Assembly (NCBI RefSeq): GCF_040822065.1
Contig: NZ_CP162005.1
Span: forward strand, 3,162,001 to 3,226,000
Source: Pedobacter sp. WC2423
Lineage (GTDB): Bacteria > Bacteroidota > Bacteroidia > Sphingobacteriales > Sphingobacteriaceae
DNA length: 64,000 nt
Direction of reading: 5' to 3'
The first letter of the stretch is position 1. Each line of letters starts with the position of its first letter. Of the stretch, positions 18,522-26,626 are shown piece by piece. The notes beneath the pieces were generated by a model. That model did no database searches. It was given only the letters and a program-made list of their open reading frames with translations, and was not told the DNA's origin. The translations under genes and the position numbers were made by a program.

Positions 18522-18713
18522 ATGAAAAATCAATCAGAAAAAATCAAGTTAAATCTTGAAGATCTTCAATTAGAAAGTTTTGTAACCAGTATTGACAGTG
18601 AAGTTGCTATGCGTTTATCGGGCGGTTTAGGTAATGTATCAGAACCAACACATACTGAACCTACCGATGACCACCATACACCTGCCATTAAGTGTACGAC
18701 AGTTATCTGCTAG
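18522..18713 (+). CDS. Class I lanthipeptide precursor (pinensin-like leader)
   Basis: A 63-residue precursor. The leader (1-35) contains KLNLEDLQLESFVTSI, closely resembling the conserved leader of Bacteroidota class I lanthipeptides of the pinensin group, and ends in the double-glycine site SGG (33-35), as needed by the C39 exporter encoded nearby. The 28-residue core has Ser40, Thr43, Thr45, Thr48, Thr53, Thr59, Thr60 as possible dehydration sites and Cys58 and Cys63 (the last residue) as ring donors, so up to two thioether rings near the C-terminus, for example Thr53-Cys58 and Thr59 or Thr60-Cys63. The centre, EPTHTEPTDDHHTP, is acidic and His-rich. Too small for most gene finders, it has its own promoter and terminator and faces the biosynthetic operon tail to tail. 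Confidence 0.9.
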   Translation: MKNQSEKIKLNLEDLQLESFVTSIDSEVAMRLSGGLGNVSEPTHTEPTDDHHTPAIKCTTVIC

Positions 18714-18733
18714 TTTAAATCCAATTTGTTTAC

Positions 18734-18763
18734 AAAAGAGGGCCGGTTTCCGGCCCTCTTTTT
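18734..18763. terminator. Bidirectional terminator between precursor and LanC-like genes
   Basis: AAAAGAGGGCCGG (18734-18746) pairs with CCGGCCCTCTTTT (18750-18762) around TTT, with T-runs in both directions. It overlaps the stop codon of the LanC-like gene by two bases and so can end both convergent transcripts. Confidence 0.92.
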
Positions 18764-20714
18764 ATACTTGTTCTTTTAACCCGATCATTCCACTGATGAT
18801 CAGGGATCTCATTTGTAAAAGGATTCTTTCGCGTAATACTGTAGTTTCCAGTCTCAGCTGTGCGTTTCCTGAGAAATCCCCTAAGATTAAGCTGATCAGT
18901 TCCTGTCCCGTCACAGCCTGCTGATTCAGATAATTCAGAATCAACGTACTCAGCTGACCAATGTAAACCGTATTTACACCGTTCTCTTCAGACATAAATA
19001 ATGCAGCCTGATAGGTTTGTAAGAGTCCAAGAACCTTTTTAAGTTTGATACTCAACGGATAAAAACATACATGATCATTGAGCTTGAATGATAAACTACA
19101 CAATTCTTCGTTAGTTACTATAGACAACTGATTCGCCTGACCCAGAATAAATTCCTTCTTCTTTTTATAACATAAATGGCCTTTATGTAATTTCCACCTG
19201 ATCGCCAGTTTATGCTCAAAGTCAAATACTTCAGCAATTCCAGATACTTCAGGCTCAGACAATCCGTTAATCTTTTGATAAAGCTTCTCCTCAAACTCAT
19301 TGAAGTCTTCCGCTTGAAATTTCAGCATAAAACAGGGTTCAAACTGATCTAAAAGGTAAATTGTCTGCTTATAATACGTGGAGAAAATCCGTTGCTTAAT
19401 GGCAAACTTATTATGACTGACTACCGCAGCCGGTGCTTTTCCGCTGGGGGGCAATACGGGATAAGCTACACTATCCATTCCCTTATTCAACAATTGCAAC
19501 AATAGATAACCAACTCCAGATTTGCCAGATAATAGTCCATAATCAAATTGATTAGCAGAAATGTAAGTATTATAGCTCCGTTTGCGTGTATATTGAACGC
19601 CCGCCCGATCAGCAACTGATAAAATTAACTCATTATAATTTTTATGTTGCTGATCAGCAAATCTGGATAGAAAAGGTAATAGCCCCATATATCCGCTACA
19701 GAACGTAAAATCAGTACGGTGCATCTTTTCCAGGTCCTTTAAACATTTTTTCATCACCAGCTGACATTGCTGAAGGTAAATTTCCTTTCCAGTCAGTTCA
19801 TAAGCATATAACCTGGCCAGACCAATTCCACCAGCACCATGTGCCCAGGAATTTACTTTGTTCATTTCCGGAATAAACACATTCAGATCCCAATGGTGCG
19901 CATCTGGCAGGCCCAATCTGAATTTCCCCAACCTCAAATCCAGCCAGTTTCCAGAACCGGGATGAAAATATTGCATCTCATAAGCCAATGCTTGTTCAGC
20001 AAGGTAAATTAAGCCATCATTTTTAAAATAATTGCCCACCTGCATTAAAGCATAAGCAATTCCTGATGCCCCATGAGAGAACCCCGCCAGACTATCAAAA
20101 GAAGATTTCGACTGATTATAATCCCATTTCAGCCCAGCTGCAGAAATTCTTGCTTCTTTGATCACCCTGTCAATCAGCTGATGAATAATCATTAACAGGT
20201 TTTTAGTACGCAGGTGATGATAAAGTAAAGTGATGACCAGCAAACTGCCGCAATATCCGCTTAACAAATCAGCCTTAACCGTACAATCCACAATGTTCTC
20301 CTGGTGAGCCAATAACAAACGCGATGCATGGCTTAAATATTTCTCGTCTTTATGATGCTCATAAAGCTTGATACATACGTAAATCACACCAGTTATCCCC
20401 GTATAAAAGCCAAAAGAACGTGGTTTTAATACCGCTTCTTCCTTCAATACTTTATTCATTATATCCGCTGCAAATTTCAAGTCTTCCGTATTACCGGAAA
20501 GCTCAAAAAGGCCGATATAAAATAAAGCAATGCCGCTATTTCCATTAAAAATATCAAATGTGGTTTGAAATGAAAATTTGTCTGCCGTCTCATAAAAAGG
20601 ACTTTGCCAGTATACACCAGCTTCATCTCTTCTGGAAGAGGCCAGCAAATCGCTTTTAAGCTGTGCTAATTGTTTGTGGATCCTTTCAATTTGTAGTGAG
20701 GTAAATGAATGCAT
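18762..20714 (-). CDS. LanC-like lanthionine cyclase with altered zinc site and C-terminal extension
   Basis: A 650-residue protein. Residues 50-410 form a LanC-like alpha-toroid with repeated Gly-rich inner turns (GNSGIALF 58-65, GFSHGASGIAYAL 211-223, SWAHGAGGIGLARLY 289-303, FCSGYMGLLPF 338-348, GLLSGKSGVGYLLL 393-406). LanC enzymes add Cys thiols to dehydrated residues, using zinc held by Cys, Cys and His in WCYG and CHG motifs. Here those motifs read WAHG (Ala291) and CSG (Cys339, Ser340), so two of three usual ligands are missing; His214 and His292 remain. Residues 440-650 are an extra region of unknown function ending in a helix-rich segment that may be winged-helix-like. It is the last gene of the operon. 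It could be a zinc-independent cyclase, a cyclase with shifted ligands, or a non-catalytic partner. Confidence 0.85.
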   Translation of the reverse strand: MHSFTSLQIERIHKQLAQLKSDLLASSRRDEAGVYWQSPFYETADKFSFQTTFDIFNGNSGIALFYIGLFELSGNTEDLKFAADIMNKVLKEEAVLKPRSFGFYTGITGVIYVCIKLYEHHKDEKYLSHASRLLLAHQENIVDCTVKADLLSGYCGSLLVITLLYHHLRTKNLLMIIHQLIDRVIKEARISAAGLKWDYNQSKSSFDSLAGFSHGASGIAYALMQVGNYFKNDGLIYLAEQALAYEMQYFHPGSGNWLDLRLGKFRLGLPDAHHWDLNVFIPEMNKVNSWAHGAGGIGLARLYAYELTGKEIYLQQCQLVMKKCLKDLEKMHRTDFTFCSGYMGLLPFLSRFADQQHKNYNELILSVADRAGVQYTRKRSYNTYISANQFDYGLLSGKSGVGYLLLQLLNKGMDSVAYPVLPPSGKAPAAVVSHNKFAIKQRIFSTYYKQTIYLLDQFEPCFMLKFQAEDFNEFEEKLYQKINGLSEPEVSGIAEVFDFEHKLAIRWKLHKGHLCYKKKKEFILGQANQLSIVTNEELCSLSFKLNDHVCFYPLSIKLKKVLGLLQTYQAALFMSEENGVNTVYIGQLSTLILNYLNQQAVTGQELISLILGDFSGNAQLRLETTVLRERILLQMRSLIISGMIGLKEQV

Positions 20715-20724
20715 GCATTTTAAA

Positions 20725-21615
20725 TTAAGAATTAGCTATAAAATCAAGACATTGGACCGTGCAGTACATCCCATAAGCCTCTTCATGGTTACTAATACCC
20801 AGGCGATTATTATTCATATGCATCAAACTCGTCATAATTTCAATGAGCTTTATTTCCATAAAATCTGCCCGCTGATAATTTTGCAGGGTCAGCCTATTCG
20901 CTTTAAACAAATCTTGTACTTTTTGATTTGCCGTTCCTGTGATAATTTCTTCCCAAAAAACTTTAGACGCCGGCAAAATAATCTCTTTTGTCCGGTTAAA
21001 CGAAATTTCAAATTCTTTTAACCAAAATATTTTTTGAACTGCGGTATCCGTTCCCGGAATATATAAGCGTGGCAACCAGCCGTCTACAAAAAAATCACAG
21101 ACTGTAATCAACCTGGAAATTTCCCACCCGGTGGCCAGCAATAAAATCAGATGTAACCGTAAGGATTGTATTAAAGCAGAAGCTCCCTGTTTTCTGGTAC
21201 AGATCCAGTCTAAAATAAAAGCTGAAGATTTAAAAAAATGCAACTCAGCCCAGGGCATGCTCTGGTGATTCCCATAGCGTGCCGTTTCTGGTTCATAAAT
21301 AGGAAATTGCAGCGCATGGTTAACAGCTAAAGTTGTGCGATCAGCAGCATCAGATACCGGGTACTGCAGAAAAAATTCATTTGCTCTTTTTTCCAGTGCT
21401 TTAGTCAAAACATCCTGTAAAGAGAGTTCAGTATGCATTCTAAGCCTGATATGACTTCCGTTTTCCCAGTAGCGGATAAAGAACCAGGATGCTTCAGTAT
21501 CTTCATCAGGAAAGAATTCCCAAACAAAGGGTGCAACCAATTCCCTTAACATCAGATCCAGGTCTCCGGGATAAAACAGGCAGGCAGCGAACCATTGTAC
21601 AGCTTTAACTTTCAT
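20725..21615 (-). CDS. Lantibiotic dehydratase elimination domain (SpaB_C, thiopeptide-type) as a separate protein
   Basis: A 296-residue protein equal to the C-terminal third of a classical LanB. The start VQWFAACLFYPGDLDLMLRE and the conserved WFFIRYWENGSHIRLRM (residues 44-60) with its Arg and His are hallmarks of the SpaB_C/thiopeptide-type bacteriocin domain (PF14028). Those residues bind and eliminate glutamate from glutamylated Ser/Thr to leave dehydroalanine or dehydrobutyrine. The gene begins 2 bp after the glutamylation gene and ends 10 bp before the LanC-like gene, so they are co-translated. It must work together with the larger LanB protein on the precursor at 18522. Confidence 0.88.
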   Translation of the reverse strand: MKVKAVQWFAACLFYPGDLDLMLRELVAPFVWEFFPDEDTEASWFFIRYWENGSHIRLRMHTELSLQDVLTKALEKRANEFFLQYPVSDAADRTTLAVNHALQFPIYEPETARYGNHQSMPWAELHFFKSSAFILDWICTRKQGASALIQSLRLHLILLLATGWEISRLITVCDFFVDGWLPRLYIPGTDTAVQKIFWLKEFEISFNRTKEIILPASKVFWEEIITGTANQKVQDLFKANRLTLQNYQRADFMEIKLIEIMTSLMHMNNNRLGISNHEEAYGMYCTVQCLDFIANS

Positions 21616-21617
21616 AT

Positions 21618-24326
21618 TTAGTATTTATACCATTGCAGCAAGTATTCTTTTACAGGTTCATGATTTCCGGATTGTCCTATATCATTAACTAAAGGAAGCA
21701 TTTCTTCCATAATCACATACGCTCCTGCCCTGGCCAGCAAACGCTTAAACATTTCGACTAATAAGGGTTGTTCAAAAGAGATAAACTGGGGTTTATAATC
21801 ATCACTAAGTCCTTCTTTTTTACCTTCCGGCCCCGCGGCAGGTTTAATGACAAAAGACCTTTTCCTGAGGAATAAAAACAACGTAACAGGGATTCCATGC
21901 TGACTGCGCCAAACATTGATCCGGATAAAATAAGCATAAGCAGTTTCTCCGGGCTGCTGCACAGGTATTGAGTCCGTTTTTACACGCCAGGTTCTCCTTC
22001 TGAGAATGACTGAGTTTTCATAAGTAATTCTCGGCAGTGATTCAATCTCGTGCGCTTGCTCCTGTGCTGTATCCAGATAACAAGCATCCACAAGATTTAT
22101 AAATGGCTGTAAAGAAAGCTTGTTTTCCTGGTTAAAATGTGCCATAAGCTGGTACAGATTCGAGCGGTTATAAAAAGATTCCAGGCATAAATCGTAGGTA
22201 TAGACTTCCTGCTTCCGATGGGTTAATTTTAAACTGCCCGTCTGCTGCTCAAAACTTACAGTTAATTCATCTACAGGAATCTGCTGTTTTTCCTGATAAC
22301 TTTTATTTCCACCAGGTAACGCGATTTCATGGGTGAGTAAAGAAGGATGAATATTGGCATTAAAACTTGAAGCATCATTGAGCTCTGCCTGAATTATCCC
22401 GGGATAAAGCTGACCATTGTATTTAACGAAATCTGTAGTGATATCAGGTGCAAACAAGGGCAAAAAACGACCACTTACCTTACCCATTCCCGGCAGGATG
22501 CTGTTGATCACCCCAAATACACCATCCTGATTTTCTGCTTCCTGTTCTATTTTCCCCTTATAAAACTGCACGAAAAGTCCCCTTGAATAATAAGCAGGTG
22601 GTAGCACTGCTAAAGATTCCGGAAAAAAATCATTTTCCAGATTTAGCATATCCGGTTTATGCTGCGTGAGTACAGCTAATTTTTTACTGATCTCTTTTTC
22701 CCAGTTACCGGGCTCCGGTACCACCGTACCAGAGTTTGCCGACTTCTCCTTTTCAGGTTTTTTAACATGGAAATAATAAGCCTGGTAAAAATCAATCAAT
22801 TGAACCTGTGCCTGAGCAGCATAATGTTCCAGAAAAAAGCTGCTCATTTTTTCCCGCTCGGTTTTTAGTAAATCCAGCGGAAGCAGGTGATTCAAAAGCT
22901 GATCAGCCTTTGCCGTGAAATCTTTAAGACAATGATCTTCGAGGATTTCCTGAGCAGTTGTATAACAGTCCTCATAAAATAACTGTCTGCCTGCAAAATG
23001 ATGCGGCATGAAATTCAAGGTTTCAAAAGCCCCGTTAACAGCTGAGGTTTTAGCTCCGGCTGAAATAGACCGATCCGCATTGACAGGTAATCCAGCCTCA
23101 GTCTGTAATTTCTGAAAAACATCTGCCACAGTTTTTTCTGCGTAGTCCAGAATTAATTTCCGTTTTGCAGTATCACCCTGCATATAAGCCAGCTGATACT
23201 GCTGCAATTGTTTAAATAAGTAAATAATTTGAAAAACTGCCGGCTCACTGCTCTCCAGTTTGGTAAAGAATTTCAGTAGGTTGTGATCCCATTGCGGATC
23301 AATGCCTGAAGTCTCCATACCAGCTTCCAGCAACCCTGCAGCAACCAGTTTAAAGAGATATTTTTTTATGAATACATCACTGGCCTCTTCTACTGCACAG
23401 GCCATATAATTTGCCAGCTCTTTTACATTTACCGATTCTTTAGTCTCATTAAGGTAATTAAAGACCAGCAATTGCAGACCTGAAGCAGGTAACAGCTGAA
23501 AGGATTCGATGTTATTAAAATTAACCAGGAATTGTATTTTTCCTGCTTTGACCACTGCCGTTTTATTGAGTTTTACAGTCAGCAATTCATTGACTCCCGG
23601 ATGATGAATCAGGATAGATTTCAGATATTCAAATAATGCATTGTTAAGCCGGAGGCTATTTTTAACAGTTTTAACCGCTGGTGCAGCAATAGCAGACCGC
23701 GTACTGGCCAGTTGCATAATTCCAGTATAGGTAAAAGTACTGAACGGAGAGGTTTTAAAACACATCCTTGTTAAGTAGCGCAGCAAACTGAACTCTATTC
23801 TCAATTCCTTTTGACGGAAAGAGGCTGGTTCTTTTTGTACATATGCTGATAGTTGTTCCAGTAAAACAGGACTGGATAAAAGCAGTCCGTTTTGTAAGGA
23901 AGCATCCATGGCCAGTCTCTGAAGTTCCCTGCGCTGTTCAATGATCAGTTGCTGATAATGGAAAGAATAGGTTTGATGGAAAGTCTCCATGTGCTGACTT
24001 ATGTGCATATAGTTCTGAAAATCCAGCTTCAGATCTGCGGGAAACAGGTCCAGCAGTTCTTCCAGCTTTTGTAGATTTACCTTCTTATCATTAAAGATTT
24101 GTCTTTTAAGATTAATGAGCCCCTGTCTCAGCACATCAGCTGTTTGAATCGTAATCAGATCAAATAACCCATCACAAATTAATGCTTTAAGCTTTGTTTT
24201 TGCAGCTTTCATCTGATGATCTTTTTGCAGTATCTCTTTCGATTCTGCCAGTTTAAAAGAATCAAAAGCCTGGTAGTTCATCCCTGCGTATCTGACTAAA
24301 GAGTGTGGAAATATCTCTATGCTCAT
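21618..24326 (-). CDS. Lantibiotic dehydratase, tRNA-dependent glutamylation subunit (LanB N-terminal type)
   Basis: A 902-residue protein that by family transfers glutamate from Glu-tRNA to Ser/Thr of the precursor. Characteristic segments are LLRYLTRMCFKTSPFSTFTYTG (residues 181-202, shown here for its RxxxxxSPF core), PRITYENSVILRRRTW, the WRSQHGIPVTLFLFLRK strand pair, and the closing ISFEQPLLVEMFKRLL with EEMLP. Residues about 275-340 (LPASGLQLLVFNYLNE, then KELANYM and LFKLVAAGLLEAG) look like the winged-helix RiPP recognition element that binds the leader. The elimination domain is absent and is encoded by the next gene, the split-LanB arrangement seen in pinensin-type and thiopeptide clusters. 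It is the second gene of the operon, 16 bp after the exporter gene. Confidence 0.9.
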   Translation of the reverse strand: MSIEIFPHSLVRYAGMNYQAFDSFKLAESKEILQKDHQMKAAKTKLKALICDGLFDLITIQTADVLRQGLINLKRQIFNDKKVNLQKLEELLDLFPADLKLDFQNYMHISQHMETFHQTYSFHYQQLIIEQRRELQRLAMDASLQNGLLLSSPVLLEQLSAYVQKEPASFRQKELRIEFSLLRYLTRMCFKTSPFSTFTYTGIMQLASTRSAIAAPAVKTVKNSLRLNNALFEYLKSILIHHPGVNELLTVKLNKTAVVKAGKIQFLVNFNNIESFQLLPASGLQLLVFNYLNETKESVNVKELANYMACAVEEASDVFIKKYLFKLVAAGLLEAGMETSGIDPQWDHNLLKFFTKLESSEPAVFQIIYLFKQLQQYQLAYMQGDTAKRKLILDYAEKTVADVFQKLQTEAGLPVNADRSISAGAKTSAVNGAFETLNFMPHHFAGRQLFYEDCYTTAQEILEDHCLKDFTAKADQLLNHLLPLDLLKTEREKMSSFFLEHYAAQAQVQLIDFYQAYYFHVKKPEKEKSANSGTVVPEPGNWEKEISKKLAVLTQHKPDMLNLENDFFPESLAVLPPAYYSRGLFVQFYKGKIEQEAENQDGVFGVINSILPGMGKVSGRFLPLFAPDITTDFVKYNGQLYPGIIQAELNDASSFNANIHPSLLTHEIALPGGNKSYQEKQQIPVDELTVSFEQQTGSLKLTHRKQEVYTYDLCLESFYNRSNLYQLMAHFNQENKLSLQPFINLVDACYLDTAQEQAHEIESLPRITYENSVILRRRTWRVKTDSIPVQQPGETAYAYFIRINVWRSQHGIPVTLFLFLRKRSFVIKPAAGPEGKKEGLSDDYKPQFISFEQPLLVEMFKRLLARAGAYVIMEEMLPLVNDIGQSGNHEPVKEYLLQWYKY

Positions 24327-24342
24327 TTGTTATTTATTTAGA

Positions 24343-26547
24343 TTATTTACTTAGCTCCAGCTGATTTTTAATGAGTTGGTAATACTTTCCCTGTCGTGCA
24401 ATCAATTCCTGGTGCGTTCCTTTTTCCACCAGTTCACCCTGGTGCAATACCACGATCTGATCCGCATTTTTTACCGTACTCAGCCGGTGTGCAACGATCA
24501 GCACTGTTTTCCCGGCAAAGAAATTATTCAGATTGTTGACGATTGACAATTCATTATGTGCATCCAGCGAGTTGGTTGCTTCATCCAGAAATATATAGGC
24601 CGGGTTTCTATAAATCAACCTGGCAATCAGCAGTCTTTGCTTTTGGCCTTCACTTAAGCCGTAACCATCTTTTCCAACTACAGTATCATAGCCAAATGGC
24701 ATAGACATAAAAAAATCATGCATATTGGCGAGTTTGGACACTTCATAAAGGCGCGCTTTATCTTTGACTGCTGATCCGGCAAAAACATTATTTGCAATCG
24801 TGTCCATAAAAACATAGCCATCCTGCATCACCACCCCGCATGCTGCTCTCCATTGTTTGGCATGTACCTGGTCTACAGAACGGTTTCCGATGGTAATCGT
24901 CCCTTTGCTCACCTGGTAAAACTTTAGCAACAGTTTGATTAAAGTCGTTTTACCGCTTCCGCTCATCCCGACAATAGCTGTAACTTTACCAGCAGGGATC
25001 AGCAGATCCAGGTTTTTCAAGACGAATGGTGCCTGGTTATTTCCATAGTGAAAGCTCACTTGTTTCAGCTCGATAGCTTCGGGAGCATTATTCATCTCCT
25101 GATATTCAACTTCAAAATCTTCTGCTGCTTCCTGATGTACTTCTGCCATCCGCTGTAAACTGAACTTTGTATTCTGGGAAACCCGGGCAAATTCAACGAG
25201 TTGTGTAACCGGTGTATTGAGCTGACCGCAGATATAGGTAATGGCAAGCATCCCACCCAGGGTAACCTGATCATTGATCACCAGCATCGCAGCTGCATAG
25301 GTAATCAGCACATTCTTGACTTCATTAATAAAATAGCCAATCCCCTGCATCAGCTGATCTAACTGTAAAGCCTCCAGTTTAAGTCCATAAGACTGATCTT
25401 GCAGACGCTCCCATAACTCCTGCTTTTCATCAGCACTGCCTGTAAGTTTGATTTCCTGCATGGCATAAAAAATCTCCAGCAAAAGCTGTTGATTGGCAGA
25501 AAGCACTTTAAATTTCTTCTGGTCAATGACTTTCCTTTTTTGCTGGAAAGAATTAGACCAGACCACACTGATCACCGCACCAATCAGGAAGATTAAAAAG
25601 ATCTGCCAGTTATAATAACACAATACCCCGCCCAGTACTAAAAGTGTAATTGCAGAAAGAATAAAGCTGATCAGTGAATTCGTCAGAAATTCTTCGACCC
25701 GCTGGTTATCATTGACCCGCTGCATATTATCACCGGCCTGGCGGTTATCAAAAAAAGAAAAAGGTAACTGCATGAGCTTGGCCAGGAACTCTTTCAATAA
25801 AACAATACTGGTTCTTGCACCTAACCTGAAAAGCAATCTTGCACGGAGAAAATCCATCAGCATCCTTCCGGAAAACAACATCAGTTGCCCGATACAGATC
25901 AGAAAAAGCAAGTTTGTATGCTTTCCCTGAATACCTTTATCTACAGTCAGCTGTGTTAAAAATGGGATAATCAGAGAAAAACCGCAGGCCAGTAAAAGGC
26001 TCAGACCAACAGGAAGCACGCTTTTACGGTGTAATTTTAGATAGGGTAATAAGGACCATAAAGAAGCAGAATGATCAGCGACACTTTGTTTTTCTTCAAA
26101 AACAGGCGTTGTTTCCAGCAATAAAGCTCTGCCAATAGTACTGCCCTCTTTAATTTGCCAGGAGCGGATAAAATCTTCCTTTCGCACTTTAACCTTTCCA
26201 CTGAGTGCAGGGTCTGCTAAGTAAGCATAATGGCTGGTCATCCGGTATAAAACTACATAATGCTCCTTTTCCCAGTGGAGGATGCAAGGTAGCCCAACTT
26301 TATTTAACAACTGCTCATAGGGCAGTTCCACTGCCAGTGTTTTAAATCCAAGCAAATTTGCCGCTTCAATCATACTGGCCATCGTTGTTCCCTGTTTGCC
26401 TATACTGCACAGTTTCCTGAAATAAGCTACTGGAAAAGTTTTCCCATAATAGGCAGAGACTATTTTAAGACAAACAGGCCCGCAGTCCATAGCGTCTGGT
26501 TGTTTATAAAACGGAAATTTCCTGTCAGAAGAGAAATGTTGAAACAT
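24343..26547 (-). CDS. Peptidase-containing ABC exporter (C39 bacteriocin transporter)
   Basis: About 734 residues. The N-terminal C39 cysteine protease domain has Gln16, Cys22 in QPDAMDCGPVCLK, His96 in HYVVLY and Asp112 in ADPALSG, the full catalytic set for cutting after a double glycine. A six-helix membrane domain follows (about 160-450), then the ATPase with Walker A GMSGSGKTTL, signature LSEGQKQRLLIARL and Walker B IFLDEATNSLD. It cleaves the leader after Gly35 of the precursor and exports the product across the inner membrane. I placed the start at 26547 (MFQHFSSDRKF); the frame upstream to 26619 runs through the operator region and is unlike the family. First gene of the biosynthetic operon. 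Confidence 0.93.
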   Translation of the reverse strand: MFQHFSSDRKFPFYKQPDAMDCGPVCLKIVSAYYGKTFPVAYFRKLCSIGKQGTTMASMIEAANLLGFKTLAVELPYEQLLNKVGLPCILHWEKEHYVVLYRMTSHYAYLADPALSGKVKVRKEDFIRSWQIKEGSTIGRALLLETTPVFEEKQSVADHSASLWSLLPYLKLHRKSVLPVGLSLLLACGFSLIIPFLTQLTVDKGIQGKHTNLLFLICIGQLMLFSGRMLMDFLRARLLFRLGARTSIVLLKEFLAKLMQLPFSFFDNRQAGDNMQRVNDNQRVEEFLTNSLISFILSAITLLVLGGVLCYYNWQIFLIFLIGAVISVVWSNSFQQKRKVIDQKKFKVLSANQQLLLEIFYAMQEIKLTGSADEKQELWERLQDQSYGLKLEALQLDQLMQGIGYFINEVKNVLITYAAAMLVINDQVTLGGMLAITYICGQLNTPVTQLVEFARVSQNTKFSLQRMAEVHQEAAEDFEVEYQEMNNAPEAIELKQVSFHYGNNQAPFVLKNLDLLIPAGKVTAIVGMSGSGKTTLIKLLLKFYQVSKGTITIGNRSVDQVHAKQWRAACGVVMQDGYVFMDTIANNVFAGSAVKDKARLYEVSKLANMHDFFMSMPFGYDTVVGKDGYGLSEGQKQRLLIARLIYRNPAYIFLDEATNSLDAHNELSIVNNLNNFFAGKTVLIVAHRLSTVKNADQIVVLHQGELVEKGTHQELIARQGKYYQLIKNQLELSK

Positions 26548-26564
26548 AGCTAAACGATTCTTAA

Positions 26565-26612
26565 ATACAACACTGTTGCAAATATTATAAATATAATGCA
26601 ACTTTGATGCAA
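26565..26612. promoter_or_regulatory. Divergent promoter region with two TTGCAAC-type operators
   Basis: Two copies of a 7-3-7 palindrome lie here: ATACAACACTGTTGCAA (26565-26581) and ATGCAACTTTGATGCAA (26596-26612), with centres 31 bp apart, about three helical turns. They match the perfect site at 18368-18384. Forward promoter: TTG (26576-26578), 20 bp, CAACTTTG (26599-26606), inside the second palindrome. Reverse promoter: a -7 element AATATTTG (complement of 26579-26586) overlapping the first palindrome; its -33 TTG is less well placed. Both operons of the locus should thus share control with the precursor gene. Confidence 0.65.
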
Positions 26613-26626
26613 TTAACAATTAATAA

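Noticed and set aside
19484..19502. A TTGCAAC half-site inside the LanC-like gene
   Set aside because: Single half-site within coding sequence, with no partner half at the 3-bp spacing.
26548..26619. Longer N-terminus for the C39 exporter
   Set aside because: These codons lie over the operators and the reverse promoter, and the C39 domain normally starts close to the QPDAMDCG motif.
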